Shown here: one piece after another, positions 9,440 to 16,375 of the stretch
Numbering within the stretch: position 1 is the stretch's first letter
Layout of the letters: every line of letters begins with the position of its first letter
Origin: a virus
IMG/VR virus record: IMGVR_UViG_3300043409_000195
Location: 1 to 38,348 of that record
Length of the DNA stretch: 38,348 nucleotides
Reading direction: 5' to 3' (one strand)
Program-made: the position numbers and the translations under genes
The notes under the pieces: generated by a model
Databases searched by the model: none
What the model was told of the DNA's origin: nothing
The model's input: only the letters and a program-made list of their open reading frames with translations

Positions 9440-10183
9440 ATGTTGATTGACGAAGATAAAGAATTGCCTGGTGAGTTAGAAATCGAAGAGCAGAAATCAT
9501 TTTCGAAACCAGACCTCCCTGAAAAATACAGGGATAAAAGTTTGGATGACATTGTGAGAATGCACCAAGAGGCTGAAAAGCTAATTGGTAAGCAGGCTCA
9601 AGAGGTAGGCGAAGTAAGAAAACTAGCCGATGAACTTATTAGACAGAACCTTGGGTCTAAACAACAACAGATAAAGCAGGACGAGCCTGAGATTGACTTT
9701 TTTGATGATCCAAAGAAGGCAGTTCAAAGGACAGTTGATAGTCACCCTGACATCTTGGCAGCTAGACAAGCTACCCTAGAGATGAAAAGGGCGCAAATTC
9801 AACAGAAGTTAGCGAATGAACACCCTGATTTTGGCAATATTGCTAAAGATCAGGACTTTGCAAATTGGGTTAAATCTAGCCCAGTTCGTATAGAATTGTT
9901 CAAGCGAGCCGATGCTGAGTTTGACTATGATTCTGCCAATGAATTGTTAAGCACTTATAAGCAACTTCGTGGCGTTAAGAAACAGCAGAATGAGGCTTCT
10001 AGCGAAGTCACACGAAAGCAGAATCTTAAAGCGGTAGGAGTTGATGTAGGTGGTTCTGGTGAGTCATCTAGGAAAGTTTATCGTAGGGCTGACCTTATTC
10101 GGCTGAAAATGCAAGACCCTAATCGGTATGATGCGCTAAGTGACGAGATCATGGCGGCATATCAAGAAGGTCGTGTTCGTTAA
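9440..10183 (+). CDS. Scaffolding-like capsid assembly protein
   Basis: The 247-residue protein is highly charged and helical (Glu, Lys, Gln and Asp rich), with the recognisable motif KYRDKSLDDIVRMHQEAEKL near its start. It is immediately upstream of the major capsid gene, the classic position of a scaffold that templates prohead assembly and is then removed. I chose the ATG at 9440, which has AGGA five bases upstream, over a TTG eight codons earlier. No protease motif is visible, and no separate protease gene is nearby. Confidence 0.75.
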   Translation: MLIDEDKELPGELEIEEQKSFSKPDLPEKYRDKSLDDIVRMHQEAEKLIGKQAQEVGEVRKLADELIRQNLGSKQQQIKQDEPEIDFFDDPKKAVQRTVDSHPDILAARQATLEMKRAQIQQKLANEHPDFGNIAKDQDFANWVKSSPVRIELFKRADAEFDYDSANELLSTYKQLRGVKKQQNEASSEVTRKQNLKAVGVDVGGSGESSRKVYRRADLIRLKMQDPNRYDALSDEIMAAYQEGRVR

Positions 10184-10206
10184 AATTTGTTTTAGGAGAT
10201 TTAATC

Positions 10207-11169
10207 ATGGCATATCCAACACCAGCGGTAACAGTAACAACCGCAGACAAGTTCATTCCAGAAATCTGGTCTGACGAAATCGTAGCTTCTTACAAGAAAA
10301 ATCTTGTATTGGCTAACATCGTAATGAAGATGAGCTTCAAGGGCAAGAAAGGTGACACTGTTCACATTCCAGCTCCTACTCGTGGTAACGCATCAGCTAA
10401 AGCGGCATCTACTGCTGTTACTCTGATTGCCGATACTGAGACTGAAGTTCAAGTCTTGATTAACAAGCACTATGAGTACTCACGTTTCATTGAGGACATC
10501 GTGGAAGCCCAAGCCCTGAACAGCTTGCGCCAGTTCTACACAGCAGACGCAGGTTATGCACTTGCCAAACAAGTAGATACTGATTTGATCCAATTGGGTC
10601 GTGCCTTCAATGGTGCTACTGTTGGTACAAATGACTACGCTACTAGCAATACATCCACCAAGGCTTATATCGGCTCTGATGGTACTACTGCTTACAACTC
10701 TACCAGCTCTAATGCTGCCGCCCTGACTGATGCTGCTATCCGCAGAACTATTCAGCGTTTGGATGACAATGACACTCCTATGGATGGTCGTTTCTTCATC
10801 ATTCCTCCTTCAAGCCGTAACACATTGATGGGTCTTGCCCGTTACACTGAGCAGGCTTTTGTGGGTAATGGCGATGCAATCCGCAATGGTGAAATCGGTC
10901 AACTGTATGGTATCCCCGTGTTTACATCTAGCAATGCTGATACTGGTGCTGGTAACTCTGGCGCTGATCGTATCTGCTTGATGGGCCACAAGGACTCTAT
11001 GGTTCTGGTTGAGCAAGTTGGTGTTCGTTCACAGACTCAGTACAAACAAGAGTACCTCGCTACTCTGTTTACATCTGACACTCTGTATGGCGTAAAAGCC
11101 ATGCGTACAGCCGCTACAACTGGTGCAGCTTTGTCTTCTAGCGCATTTGCGTTAGCAGTTCCAGCCTAA
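10207..11169 (+). CDS. Major capsid protein
   Basis: This 320-residue protein is the likely main shell subunit, of HK97-like fold. The segments KGKKGDTVHIPAP, EYSRFIEDIVEAQ, YALAKQVDTDLIQLG and GRFFIIPPSSRNTLMG are typical of capsid proteins from podoviruses related to T7-like and uncultured aquatic phages. It follows the scaffold by 23 bases, has a strong Shine-Dalgarno (TTTAGGAGAT) and is followed by a strong terminator, consistent with very high expression. No cleavable prodomain is obvious. Confidence 0.85.
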   Translation: MAYPTPAVTVTTADKFIPEIWSDEIVASYKKNLVLANIVMKMSFKGKKGDTVHIPAPTRGNASAKAASTAVTLIADTETEVQVLINKHYEYSRFIEDIVEAQALNSLRQFYTADAGYALAKQVDTDLIQLGRAFNGATVGTNDYATSNTSTKAYIGSDGTTAYNSTSSNAAALTDAAIRRTIQRLDDNDTPMDGRFFIIPPSSRNTLMGLARYTEQAFVGNGDAIRNGEIGQLYGIPVFTSSNADTGAGNSGADRICLMGHKDSMVLVEQVGVRSQTQYKQEYLATLFTSDTLYGVKAMRTAATTGAALSSSAFALAVPA

Positions 11170-11181
11170 TAGTTGCCTTTT

Positions 11182-11212
11182 CCCCTCGCCTTAATCGGTG
11201 GGGGGATTTTTT
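11182..11212 (+). terminator. Rho-independent terminator after capsid gene
   Basis: The sequence shows CCCCTCGCC (11182-11190), a six-base loop and GGTGGGGGG (11197-11205), forming a nine-pair stem with two G-U pairs, followed by six T. It lies 12 bases after the capsid stop and overlaps the leader of the next gene, so it probably trims most capsid transcripts while letting some readthrough into the tail genes. Confidence 0.9.
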
Positions 11213-11230
11213 ACATCAAGGAGATTTATT

Positions 11231-11554
11231 ATGGCAGCAGCAACAGCAGTTACCTCACGCAGGGGTAATGACCAGTTCCGTGGTCTATTTACAGACACTT
11301 GGGATGTTTCTTGTACTCTTGATAGCGGATCAGTATCTACTGTTTCAACCGCTACAGATACAGTTACAGTTCCAGGCGTTGCTTTGGGTGACATGGTTAT
11401 TGGTATGTCTGTTGGCGTATCTGAAGCAGGTTTGGTTCGTAGAGCCTATGTTTCAGCCGCTAATACAGTGACTATCGTGACTTACAACCCTACAGGCAGT
11501 TCTGTAGATTTGGCATCAACTACATTGAACCTTATCGTAGGTCGTGCAGTGTAA
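11231..11554 (+). CDS. Small head protein, possible capsid decoration protein
   Basis: The 107-residue product is Thr, Val and Ser rich with alternating hydrophobic residues (DTVTVPGVALGDMVIGMSVGVS), typical of a compact beta-sheet domain. It lies between capsid gene and tail genes and is bracketed by two strong terminators, giving it its own expression unit. These traits fit a capsid decoration or head fibre protein, but I know no motif that proves it. The ATG at 11231 follows CAAGGAG; the upstream in-frame GTG lies inside the terminator and is not credible. Confidence 0.65.
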   Translation: MAAATAVTSRRGNDQFRGLFTDTWDVSCTLDSGSVSTVSTATDTVTVPGVALGDMVIGMSVGVSEAGLVRRAYVSAANTVTIVTYNPTGSSVDLASTTLNLIVGRAV

Positions 11555-11555
11555 T

Positions 11556-11583
11556 AAAAGGGGGCTAATACCCCCCTTTTTTT
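11556..11583 (+). terminator. Rho-independent terminator
   Basis: AAAAGGGGG (11556-11564) pairs with CCCCCTTTT (11572-11580) around a seven-base loop, followed by a total run of seven T. It starts right after the stop codon of the small head protein and just ahead of the Shine-Dalgarno of the next gene. Together with the terminator at 11182 it isolates this gene transcriptionally. Confidence 0.9.
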
Positions 11584-11592
11584 GGAGTTTTT

Positions 11593-11787
11593 ATGGCTAC
11601 TTTTCGTTGTTTACAATCAAATAACACAGTCACTTTCACCTATCAGCACGATATTGATAGCATGAGAGGTCATCAAGGCTATGTCAGAATTGATGAAAAA
11701 GAAGTAGAAAACGACCAAAAACCTCTAATTCTAAAGCCTCCTGTACCTGTTAAGAAGATGGGTAGACCAAGGAAATCAAATGTCTGA
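11593..11787 (+). CDS. Hypothetical protein with basic C-terminal tail (64 aa)
   Basis: The N-terminal part (MATFRCLQSNNTVTFTYQHD) is found in small phage proteins near the head genes. The C-terminus ends in GRPRKSN, an AT-hook-like basic motif that could touch DNA. The Shine-Dalgarno GGAG is seven bases ahead of the ATG, immediately after the terminator T-run. Function unknown. The next gene starts before it ends (8-base overlap). Confidence 0.7.
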   Translation: MATFRCLQSNNTVTFTYQHDIDSMRGHQGYVRIDEKEVENDQKPLILKPPVPVKKMGRPRKSNV

Positions 11788-11983
11788 AATTGACCCACGA
11801 GAATTCGGTAAATTGGAAGCTCAAGTTGAGGCTTTACAAATAGAAGTTCATGGACTTCGCCAAGATATTAAAACGCTTTTGGAGATGGCTAACAAATCCA
11901 AAGGCGGTATGTTTGTAGGAATGGCTATTGCCTCCTTCATAGGTGGCATAGTCACGTTTATTGCTGATCGACTTTGGAAATAA
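11780..11983 (+). CDS. Coiled-coil protein with C-terminal membrane segment (67 aa)
   Basis: Residues 8-42 form a heptad-like helix (LEAQVEALQIEVHGLRQDIKTLL) and residues 45-62 a single hydrophobic span (GMFVGMAIASFIGGIVTFI). This layout resembles haemolysin XhlA-type proteins and some holin-accessory proteins. The gene is far from the main lysis cluster at 23498-25090, so a structural or membrane-anchoring role is equally possible. I cannot decide from sequence alone. Confidence 0.7.
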   Translation: MSEIDPREFGKLEAQVEALQIEVHGLRQDIKTLLEMANKSKGGMFVGMAIASFIGGIVTFIADRLWK

Positions 11984-11993
11984 GGAGCATATT

Positions 11994-12167
11994 ATGCCTA
12001 TGGTTGGAAAAAAGAAGTTTCCCTACTCTGAAGAGGGTAAGAAAGAAGCCAAAGAGTATGGCAAGAAAAAAGGTATGCCTGTAACCATTATGGTTGCTGT
12101 TAGCCTTCCTAAACGTGGTCAACGTACTGCTACAAACATGATGAAGAAATCAGGTCGTGGTAAATGA
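11994..12167 (+). CDS. Small basic protein (57 aa)
   Basis: The product is about one-quarter Lys and Arg and begins MPMVGKKKFPYSEEGKKEA, a pattern I recognise from many podovirus genomes near the adaptor genes. Its function is unknown; the charge suggests nucleic-acid or capsid-interior binding. ATG at 11994 follows TAAGGAG. Its stop overlaps the start of the next gene. Confidence 0.75.
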   Translation: MPMVGKKKFPYSEEGKKEAKEYGKKKGMPVTIMVAVSLPKRGQRTATNMMKKSGRGK

Positions 12168-12316
12168 AAAAGACCAAAGCAGAAGCTAAGATCAGCAAAG
12201 TCATGCGTGAATATAAAGCAGGTACGCTTCATTCTGGTAAAAAAGGGCCTGTCGTTAAGTCCCGAGATCAAGCGATTGCCATTGCTATTTCTGAATCTAA
12301 AAGGAAAAAGAAATGA
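12164..12316 (+). CDS. Small basic protein, DUF6496-like (50 aa)
   Basis: The product contains AEAKISKVMREYKAGTLHSG and SRDQAIAIAISESKRKKK, the two conserved blocks I associate with DUF6496-like proteins. It is strongly basic. Start and stop both overlap the neighbours by ATGA, so the four genes from 11994 to 12749 form one coupled set. Function unknown; several bacteria and phages encode similar short proteins. Confidence 0.75.
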   Translation: MKKTKAEAKISKVMREYKAGTLHSGKKGPVVKSRDQAIAIAISESKRKKK

Positions 12317-12459
12317 AACAAGGTCTATATTCCAATATTGCTGCCAAGAGAGAACGTATCAAAGCTGGTTCTAAGGAAAAGATGCGTAGGGTTGGCTCTA
12401 AAGGCGCTCCTACTGAGGCGGCATTTAAGCAAGCGGCTAAGACTGCTAAGAAGAAATGA
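12313..12459 (+). CDS. Small basic protein (48 aa)
   Basis: The product reads MKQGLYSNIAAKRERIKAGS and continues with GSKGAPTEAAFKQAAKTAKKK. I recognise this as a widespread tiny phage protein that usually lies beside DUF6496- and DUF6321-like genes. It is lysine-rich, without hydrophobic stretches. It is overlapped by ATGA at both ends. Confidence 0.75.
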   Translation: MKQGLYSNIAAKRERIKAGSKEKMRRVGSKGAPTEAAFKQAAKTAKKK

Positions 12460-12749
12460 AATCTCCTGCTTGGCAAACAAAAGCTGGAAAAAATGCCAAA
12501 GGGGGCTTGAATGCCAAAGGAAGAGCATCGTATAATGCAGAAACAGGTGGCAATTTAAAGCCACCAGTAAAGTCGGGAGATAACCCTCGTAGGGCATCCT
12601 TTTTAGCACGAATGGGCAATATGCCTGGCGCTGAGATGAAAGATGGAAAGCCTACCCGACTTTTACTTTCTCTCAATGCTTGGGGTGCATCATCCAAGGC
12701 AGACGCTAAAGCTAAAGCCAAAGCGATCTCAGAGAGGAATAAGAAATGA
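12456..12749 (+). CDS. DUF6321-like protein (97 aa)
   Basis: The sequence MKSPAWQTKAGKNAKGGLNA, then GDNPRRASFLARMGNMPG and RLLLSLNAWGASSKADA, matches my knowledge of the DUF6321 family, found in many aquatic phages. It is basic and soluble and its role is not known. It is the last of four consecutive small basic proteins and overlaps the adaptor gene start, suggesting these proteins are made together with the head-completion proteins. Confidence 0.8.
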   Translation: MKSPAWQTKAGKNAKGGLNAKGRASYNAETGGNLKPPVKSGDNPRRASFLARMGNMPGAEMKDGKPTRLLLSLNAWGASSKADAKAKAKAISERNKK

Positions 12750-13396
12750 CCACTTATTTGCAAGCAGTAAATGATGTGCTTGTTCGTCTGCGAGAAGCGG
12801 AAGTATCAACTGTTTCCGAAACATCTTATTCCGCACTTATTGGCAAGTTTATCAACGATGCAAAGCGTCATGTTGAAGATGCTTATGAGTGGAATGCTCT
12901 TGGCACAACTGTAAACATAACTACTACTTCTGGTACTTATTCATACGCATTGACAGGTGCGGGTCAGAAGTTCCGTGTTCAAGATGTAATTAACTCTACT
13001 AGCAAGATCAATCTTGATAACATTACGTTTGCTAGTATGAATCGTTATTTGAACTTTGGTACTCCTTCTAGTTCAATTCCAATGTATTACACCTTTGAGG
13101 GTGTAGATGCCAGTTACGATACAAAAGTAACCTTGTTTCCGATTCCTGATGGTGTTTACAACATTGCATTTAGCTTAGTTGTTCCACAAGCCGTTTTAAC
13201 TAGTGACAGTACAGTTATTGCTGTTGCTGCTGAATTGCTCGTTCAGAGTGCCTATGCAAGGGCTTTGGTTGAGCGTGGTGAAGATGGCGGGATGAATTCT
13301 TCTGAGGCTTATCAACTGTATAAGTCTATGTTGTCTGACTACATTGCTACAGAGGCTACTCGTTACCCTGAATTTGGCGTTTTTGAGGCTATTTAA
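12746..13396 (+). CDS. Head-tail adaptor protein (SU10 adaptor-like)
   Basis: The 216-residue protein has the N-terminal helical pattern of phage adaptor proteins (VNDVLVRLREAEVSTV, then IGKFINDAKRHVEDAYEW), a central beta domain, and a C-terminal helical part (AYQLYKSMLSDYIATEATRYPEF). This fits the family that docks under the portal and joins it to the tail nozzle in short-tailed phages such as SU10 and T7 (gp11). It is directly followed, with one-base overlap, by the nozzle-like gene, the expected partner. Confidence 0.75.
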   Translation: MTTYLQAVNDVLVRLREAEVSTVSETSYSALIGKFINDAKRHVEDAYEWNALGTTVNITTTSGTYSYALTGAGQKFRVQDVINSTSKINLDNITFASMNRYLNFGTPSSSIPMYYTFEGVDASYDTKVTLFPIPDGVYNIAFSLVVPQAVLTSDSTVIAVAAELLVQSAYARALVERGEDGGMNSSEAYQLYKSMLSDYIATEATRYPEFGVFEAI

Positions 13397-14955
13397 TGGC
13401 TCAACCTATCCAAACCTTCAGCATCTCTGCGCCAGGCTTTTTAGGCTTGAATACGCAAGATTCTCCATTGGATTTGGCATCTGGTTTTGCGCTTGTTGCT
13501 ACCAATTGCATCATTGACCAATTTGGTCGTATTGGCTCAAGAAAAGGTTGGACAAGGGTTAACTCATCTTCTGGAAACCTTGGTGCTAATGATATTGGTG
13601 TAATCCATGAGCTAGTCCAAACTGATGGCACTTTGACTGTTTTGTTTGCTGGGAACAATAAGTTGTTCAAGCTCGGAACATCTAATGCAGTGACTGAGTT
13701 GACCTATGGTGGTGGCGGTACTGCTCCTACCATTACTGCAAGTAATTGGCAATGTGCGTCTTTGAATGGAATCACTTATTTCTTTCAGAATGCACATGAT
13801 CCTCTAATCTATGACCCTGCTGTAAGTACAACTACTTATCGTAGGGTGAGTGAGAAGTCTGGTTATGCGGGTACTGTTACATCGTCTAACTTAGCAATCT
13901 CTGCTTTTGGTCGTTTGTGGGTTGCTAATAGCACTACTGATAAAACAACAATTTTCTTCTCTGATTTGTTAACTGGTCATATTTGGACGGGTGGCACTTC
14001 TGGATCGTTAAATGTCAATCAAGTATGGCCTAATGGTGCTGATGAAGTGCAAGCATTGGCTGCTCACAATGGCTTCTTGTTTGTCTTTGGTAAACGTCAA
14101 ATCTTGGTTTATCAAGGTGCGACTACGCCATCAACAATGAGTTTGTCTGACACCATTGGTGGTATTGGATGTTTAGGTAGAGACACTGTTCAAACAACAA
14201 GCTCTGATGTGATCTTCTTGTCAAACAGTGGTGTTCGTTCTTTGATGAGGACTATTCAAGAGAAGTCTGCACCAGAACGTGATCTGTCTAAGAATGTGCG
14301 AAATGACTTGATGACTGCAGTTGCTAGTCAGACATTGGCAAACATTAAGTCTGTTTATTCTGAGCGAGAAGGCTTTTATCTAATAACTTTACCAGTTGGT
14401 CAAGTTGTTTACTGCTTTGATACCAAAGTTCAGTTGCAAGATGGTTCTTCAAGGATAACAACTTGGGACTCTATTACTCCTACTGCTTTCTTGTCACGCA
14501 GAAGTGGTGAGCTATACATTGGTAAAAATGGTTATGTTGGCACATACACTGGTTATTCAGACTATCAAACGTCTTACCGAATGCTGTACTACACAAACAA
14601 TGCAGACCTTGGGAATGTCAATCAGACTTCTATTCTGAAGAAGATTTCTGCTGTTGTGATTGGTGGAACAAATCAGACAGTGACAATCAAATGGGGCTTT
14701 GATTTCAAGAGTAACTATTTGAGTGCCAATGCAACTATCCCTTTACAGGGTGTTGCTCAGTATGGCATCAATGAATATGGTGCTAATGCAACTACTGTTT
14801 CTTATTACTCTGATGGCATAGCACTAAATACTTTGACTGTTTCTGCAAGTGGTACAGGCAAGGTTGTTCAAACTGGTTATGAACTTGTTATTGATGGAGC
14901 GCAGTTGTCGATCCAGAAAATTGAAATCCAAGCTAAGAATGGAAAAATATCATGA
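13396..14955 (+). CDS. Tail nozzle/tubular protein (beta-propeller type)
   Basis: The 519-residue protein begins with a motif typical of phage stabilisation or nozzle proteins: GFLGLNTQDSPLDLASGFAL, then NCIIDQFGRIGSRKGW. Repeating sheet-forming blades follow (HELVQTDGTLTVLFAGNNKLF, SLNGITYFFQNAHDPL and so on), consistent with a beta-propeller tail tube. It lies after the adaptor and before fibre genes, so it probably forms the distal tail channel. It is shorter than T7 gp12 (about 790 residues) but of normal length for this class of aquatic podoviruses. Confidence 0.75.
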   Translation: MAQPIQTFSISAPGFLGLNTQDSPLDLASGFALVATNCIIDQFGRIGSRKGWTRVNSSSGNLGANDIGVIHELVQTDGTLTVLFAGNNKLFKLGTSNAVTELTYGGGGTAPTITASNWQCASLNGITYFFQNAHDPLIYDPAVSTTTYRRVSEKSGYAGTVTSSNLAISAFGRLWVANSTTDKTTIFFSDLLTGHIWTGGTSGSLNVNQVWPNGADEVQALAAHNGFLFVFGKRQILVYQGATTPSTMSLSDTIGGIGCLGRDTVQTTSSDVIFLSNSGVRSLMRTIQEKSAPERDLSKNVRNDLMTAVASQTLANIKSVYSEREGFYLITLPVGQVVYCFDTKVQLQDGSSRITTWDSITPTAFLSRRSGELYIGKNGYVGTYTGYSDYQTSYRMLYYTNNADLGNVNQTSILKKISAVVIGGTNQTVTIKWGFDFKSNYLSANATIPLQGVAQYGINEYGANATTVSYYSDGIALNTLTVSASGTGKVVQTGYELVIDGAQLSIQKIEIQAKNGKIS

Positions 14956-15503
14956 GTAACTATACAAAGAGTACTGACTTTGCGACTAAAGATAATCTTA
15001 CCTCTGGCAATCCTTTAAAGATTGTCAAGGGTACTGAGATTGATACTGAGTTCAACAATATTTCTACTGCTATTGCGACTAAGTTAGATTCTTCTAGCGC
15101 ACCAAGCGGTACGATTGTTGGCACTACAGACACTCAAACTCTGACAAACAAGACTATAACTAATCCTACTGTAAATAACTATACAGAGGGTGTTGTTGCG
15201 ATTGGTACTGTCACAACGTCAAACACTTTGTCATTGACAAATGGTACTGTCCAAACCGCAACTTTGACAGCATCTACTGCTTGCACGTTCACAATGCCTA
15301 CTGCTACTGCAGGTAAGTCATTCATCTTGATTCTCAAACAAGCGGCTTCTACTGGTGGTGGCAGTGCAACATTTACAAGTGTTAAATGGAATGTTCTTGG
15401 CGCTCCAACTGTGACTACTACGGCAGGAAAGTTAGATATCTTTACATTTGTTGCTGATGGCACATATTGGTATGGTTCTTACTCACAAGGATACACAGCA
15501 TAA
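14952..15503 (+). CDS. Tail fibre/tip protein, paralogue of 5348-5848
   Basis: The 183-residue product has an N-terminal segment STDFATKDNLTSGNPLKIVKGTEIDTEFNNI, of which the core KIVKGTEIDTEFNNI is common in phage fibre proteins just after the nozzle gene. Its C-terminal about 110 residues (TNKTITNPTVNNYTE ... MPTATAGKSFILILKQ ... GTYWYGS) parallel the protein at 5348-5848. The N-terminus probably attaches to the tail, while the shared domain may be a trimeric foot. It overlaps both neighbours. Confidence 0.7.
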   Translation: MSNYTKSTDFATKDNLTSGNPLKIVKGTEIDTEFNNISTAIATKLDSSSAPSGTIVGTTDTQTLTNKTITNPTVNNYTEGVVAIGTVTTSNTLSLTNGTVQTATLTASTACTFTMPTATAGKSFILILKQAASTGGGSATFTSVKWNVLGAPTVTTTAGKLDIFTFVADGTYWYGSYSQGYTA

Positions 15504-16366
15504 TGTTTGCCGCTATCAACGCATTCTTGTCGGGCAGTAATATTGCCAGTCAACAGGAGTACACAACGCCTGGCACTTACTCATGGGTTTGTCCTGCTCA
15601 CGTTACTTCTGTTTCTGTGGTTTGTGTGGGTGCAGGTAGTGGTGCTTCAGGAACTTTGGGTGGCGGTGATCGAGGCTCTGGTGCGGGTGGTGGTTTAGGT
15701 TATCTAAACACTTACTCTGTAACGCCTGGTAACTCCTACACAGTAGTTGTTGGTGCGGGTGGTGCGGGTGGCTCAAGTGATGGCTATACATTTCAAAGTG
15801 GTGGCGCTGCGGGTGGAAACTCTTACTTTGTAAACACATCTACTGTTTGTGGATTTGGTGGTGGTGCTAGTAGCCCATCTAATCCTCCTGTTGCCTCCAT
15901 TGGTGGAGCATACGCTGGAACTGGTGGCGGTGCTGGCGGCAATGGTGGTGGCTCGGCTGGCGGTGGCGCTGGCGGTTATGCAGGCACTGGTGGCACTGGT
16001 GCTAGTGGATTAGGTAATGGAACTGCTGGCTCTGGAGGTGGTGGAGGTGGTGGAGCTACTATCAATACTTCTACAGAATTTTCTGGATCAGGTGGAGGTG
16101 TAGGTTTACGAGGTCAAGGTACTAATGGCACAGCAGGAAGTACAACTGGAACACTTTATGGTGGTGGCGGTTCTGCAGGTTCTGATGGCTCAAATGGTAG
16201 TCAATCTTTAGGCGCTGATGGTGGTGCTTATGGTGGTGGTGGTAGCTCTTCTTGGTATGGAAGTAGTAGTCCATCAACTTCTGGTTCAGGTGCAGGCGGT
16301 GCTGTAAGAATCATTTGGCCTGGCGATAAACGCACATTCCCAAGCACAGCAACAGGAAATTTGTAA
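15503..16366 (+). CDS. Glycine-rich tail tip/receptor-binding protein
   Basis: The 287-residue product is about one-third glycine, with many GGGG, GGAGG and GTGG tracts between residues 50 and 270. It resembles polyglycine-sandwich adhesins such as S16 gp38. The C-terminus GAVRIIWPGDKRTFPSTATG is a conserved ending of glycine-rich structural proteins in aquatic phages. The N-terminus MFAAINAFLSG resembles the start of the LamG adhesin at 6621. ATG overlaps the upstream stop (TAATG). It probably contacts the host receptor; the glycine-rich loops would tolerate variation. Confidence 0.7.
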   Translation: MFAAINAFLSGSNIASQQEYTTPGTYSWVCPAHVTSVSVVCVGAGSGASGTLGGGDRGSGAGGGLGYLNTYSVTPGNSYTVVVGAGGAGGSSDGYTFQSGGAAGGNSYFVNTSTVCGFGGGASSPSNPPVASIGGAYAGTGGGAGGNGGGSAGGGAGGYAGTGGTGASGLGNGTAGSGGGGGGGATINTSTEFSGSGGGVGLRGQGTNGTAGSTTGTLYGGGGSAGSDGSNGSQSLGADGGAYGGGGSSSWYGSSSPSTSGSGAGGAVRIIWPGDKRTFPSTATGNL

Positions 16367-16375
16367 GGAAAAATC

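Noticed and set aside
11780-11983. Calling the coiled-coil/membrane protein the holin
   Set aside because: It is isolated from the spanin-endolysin cluster; the two-span protein at 23498 is better placed. It remains a possible accessory.
12325-12763. Two minus-strand frames opposite the tiny basic genes
   Set aside because: The plus-strand genes there are recognised families joined by ATGA overlaps; the antisense frames have no ribosome binding site and no family features.
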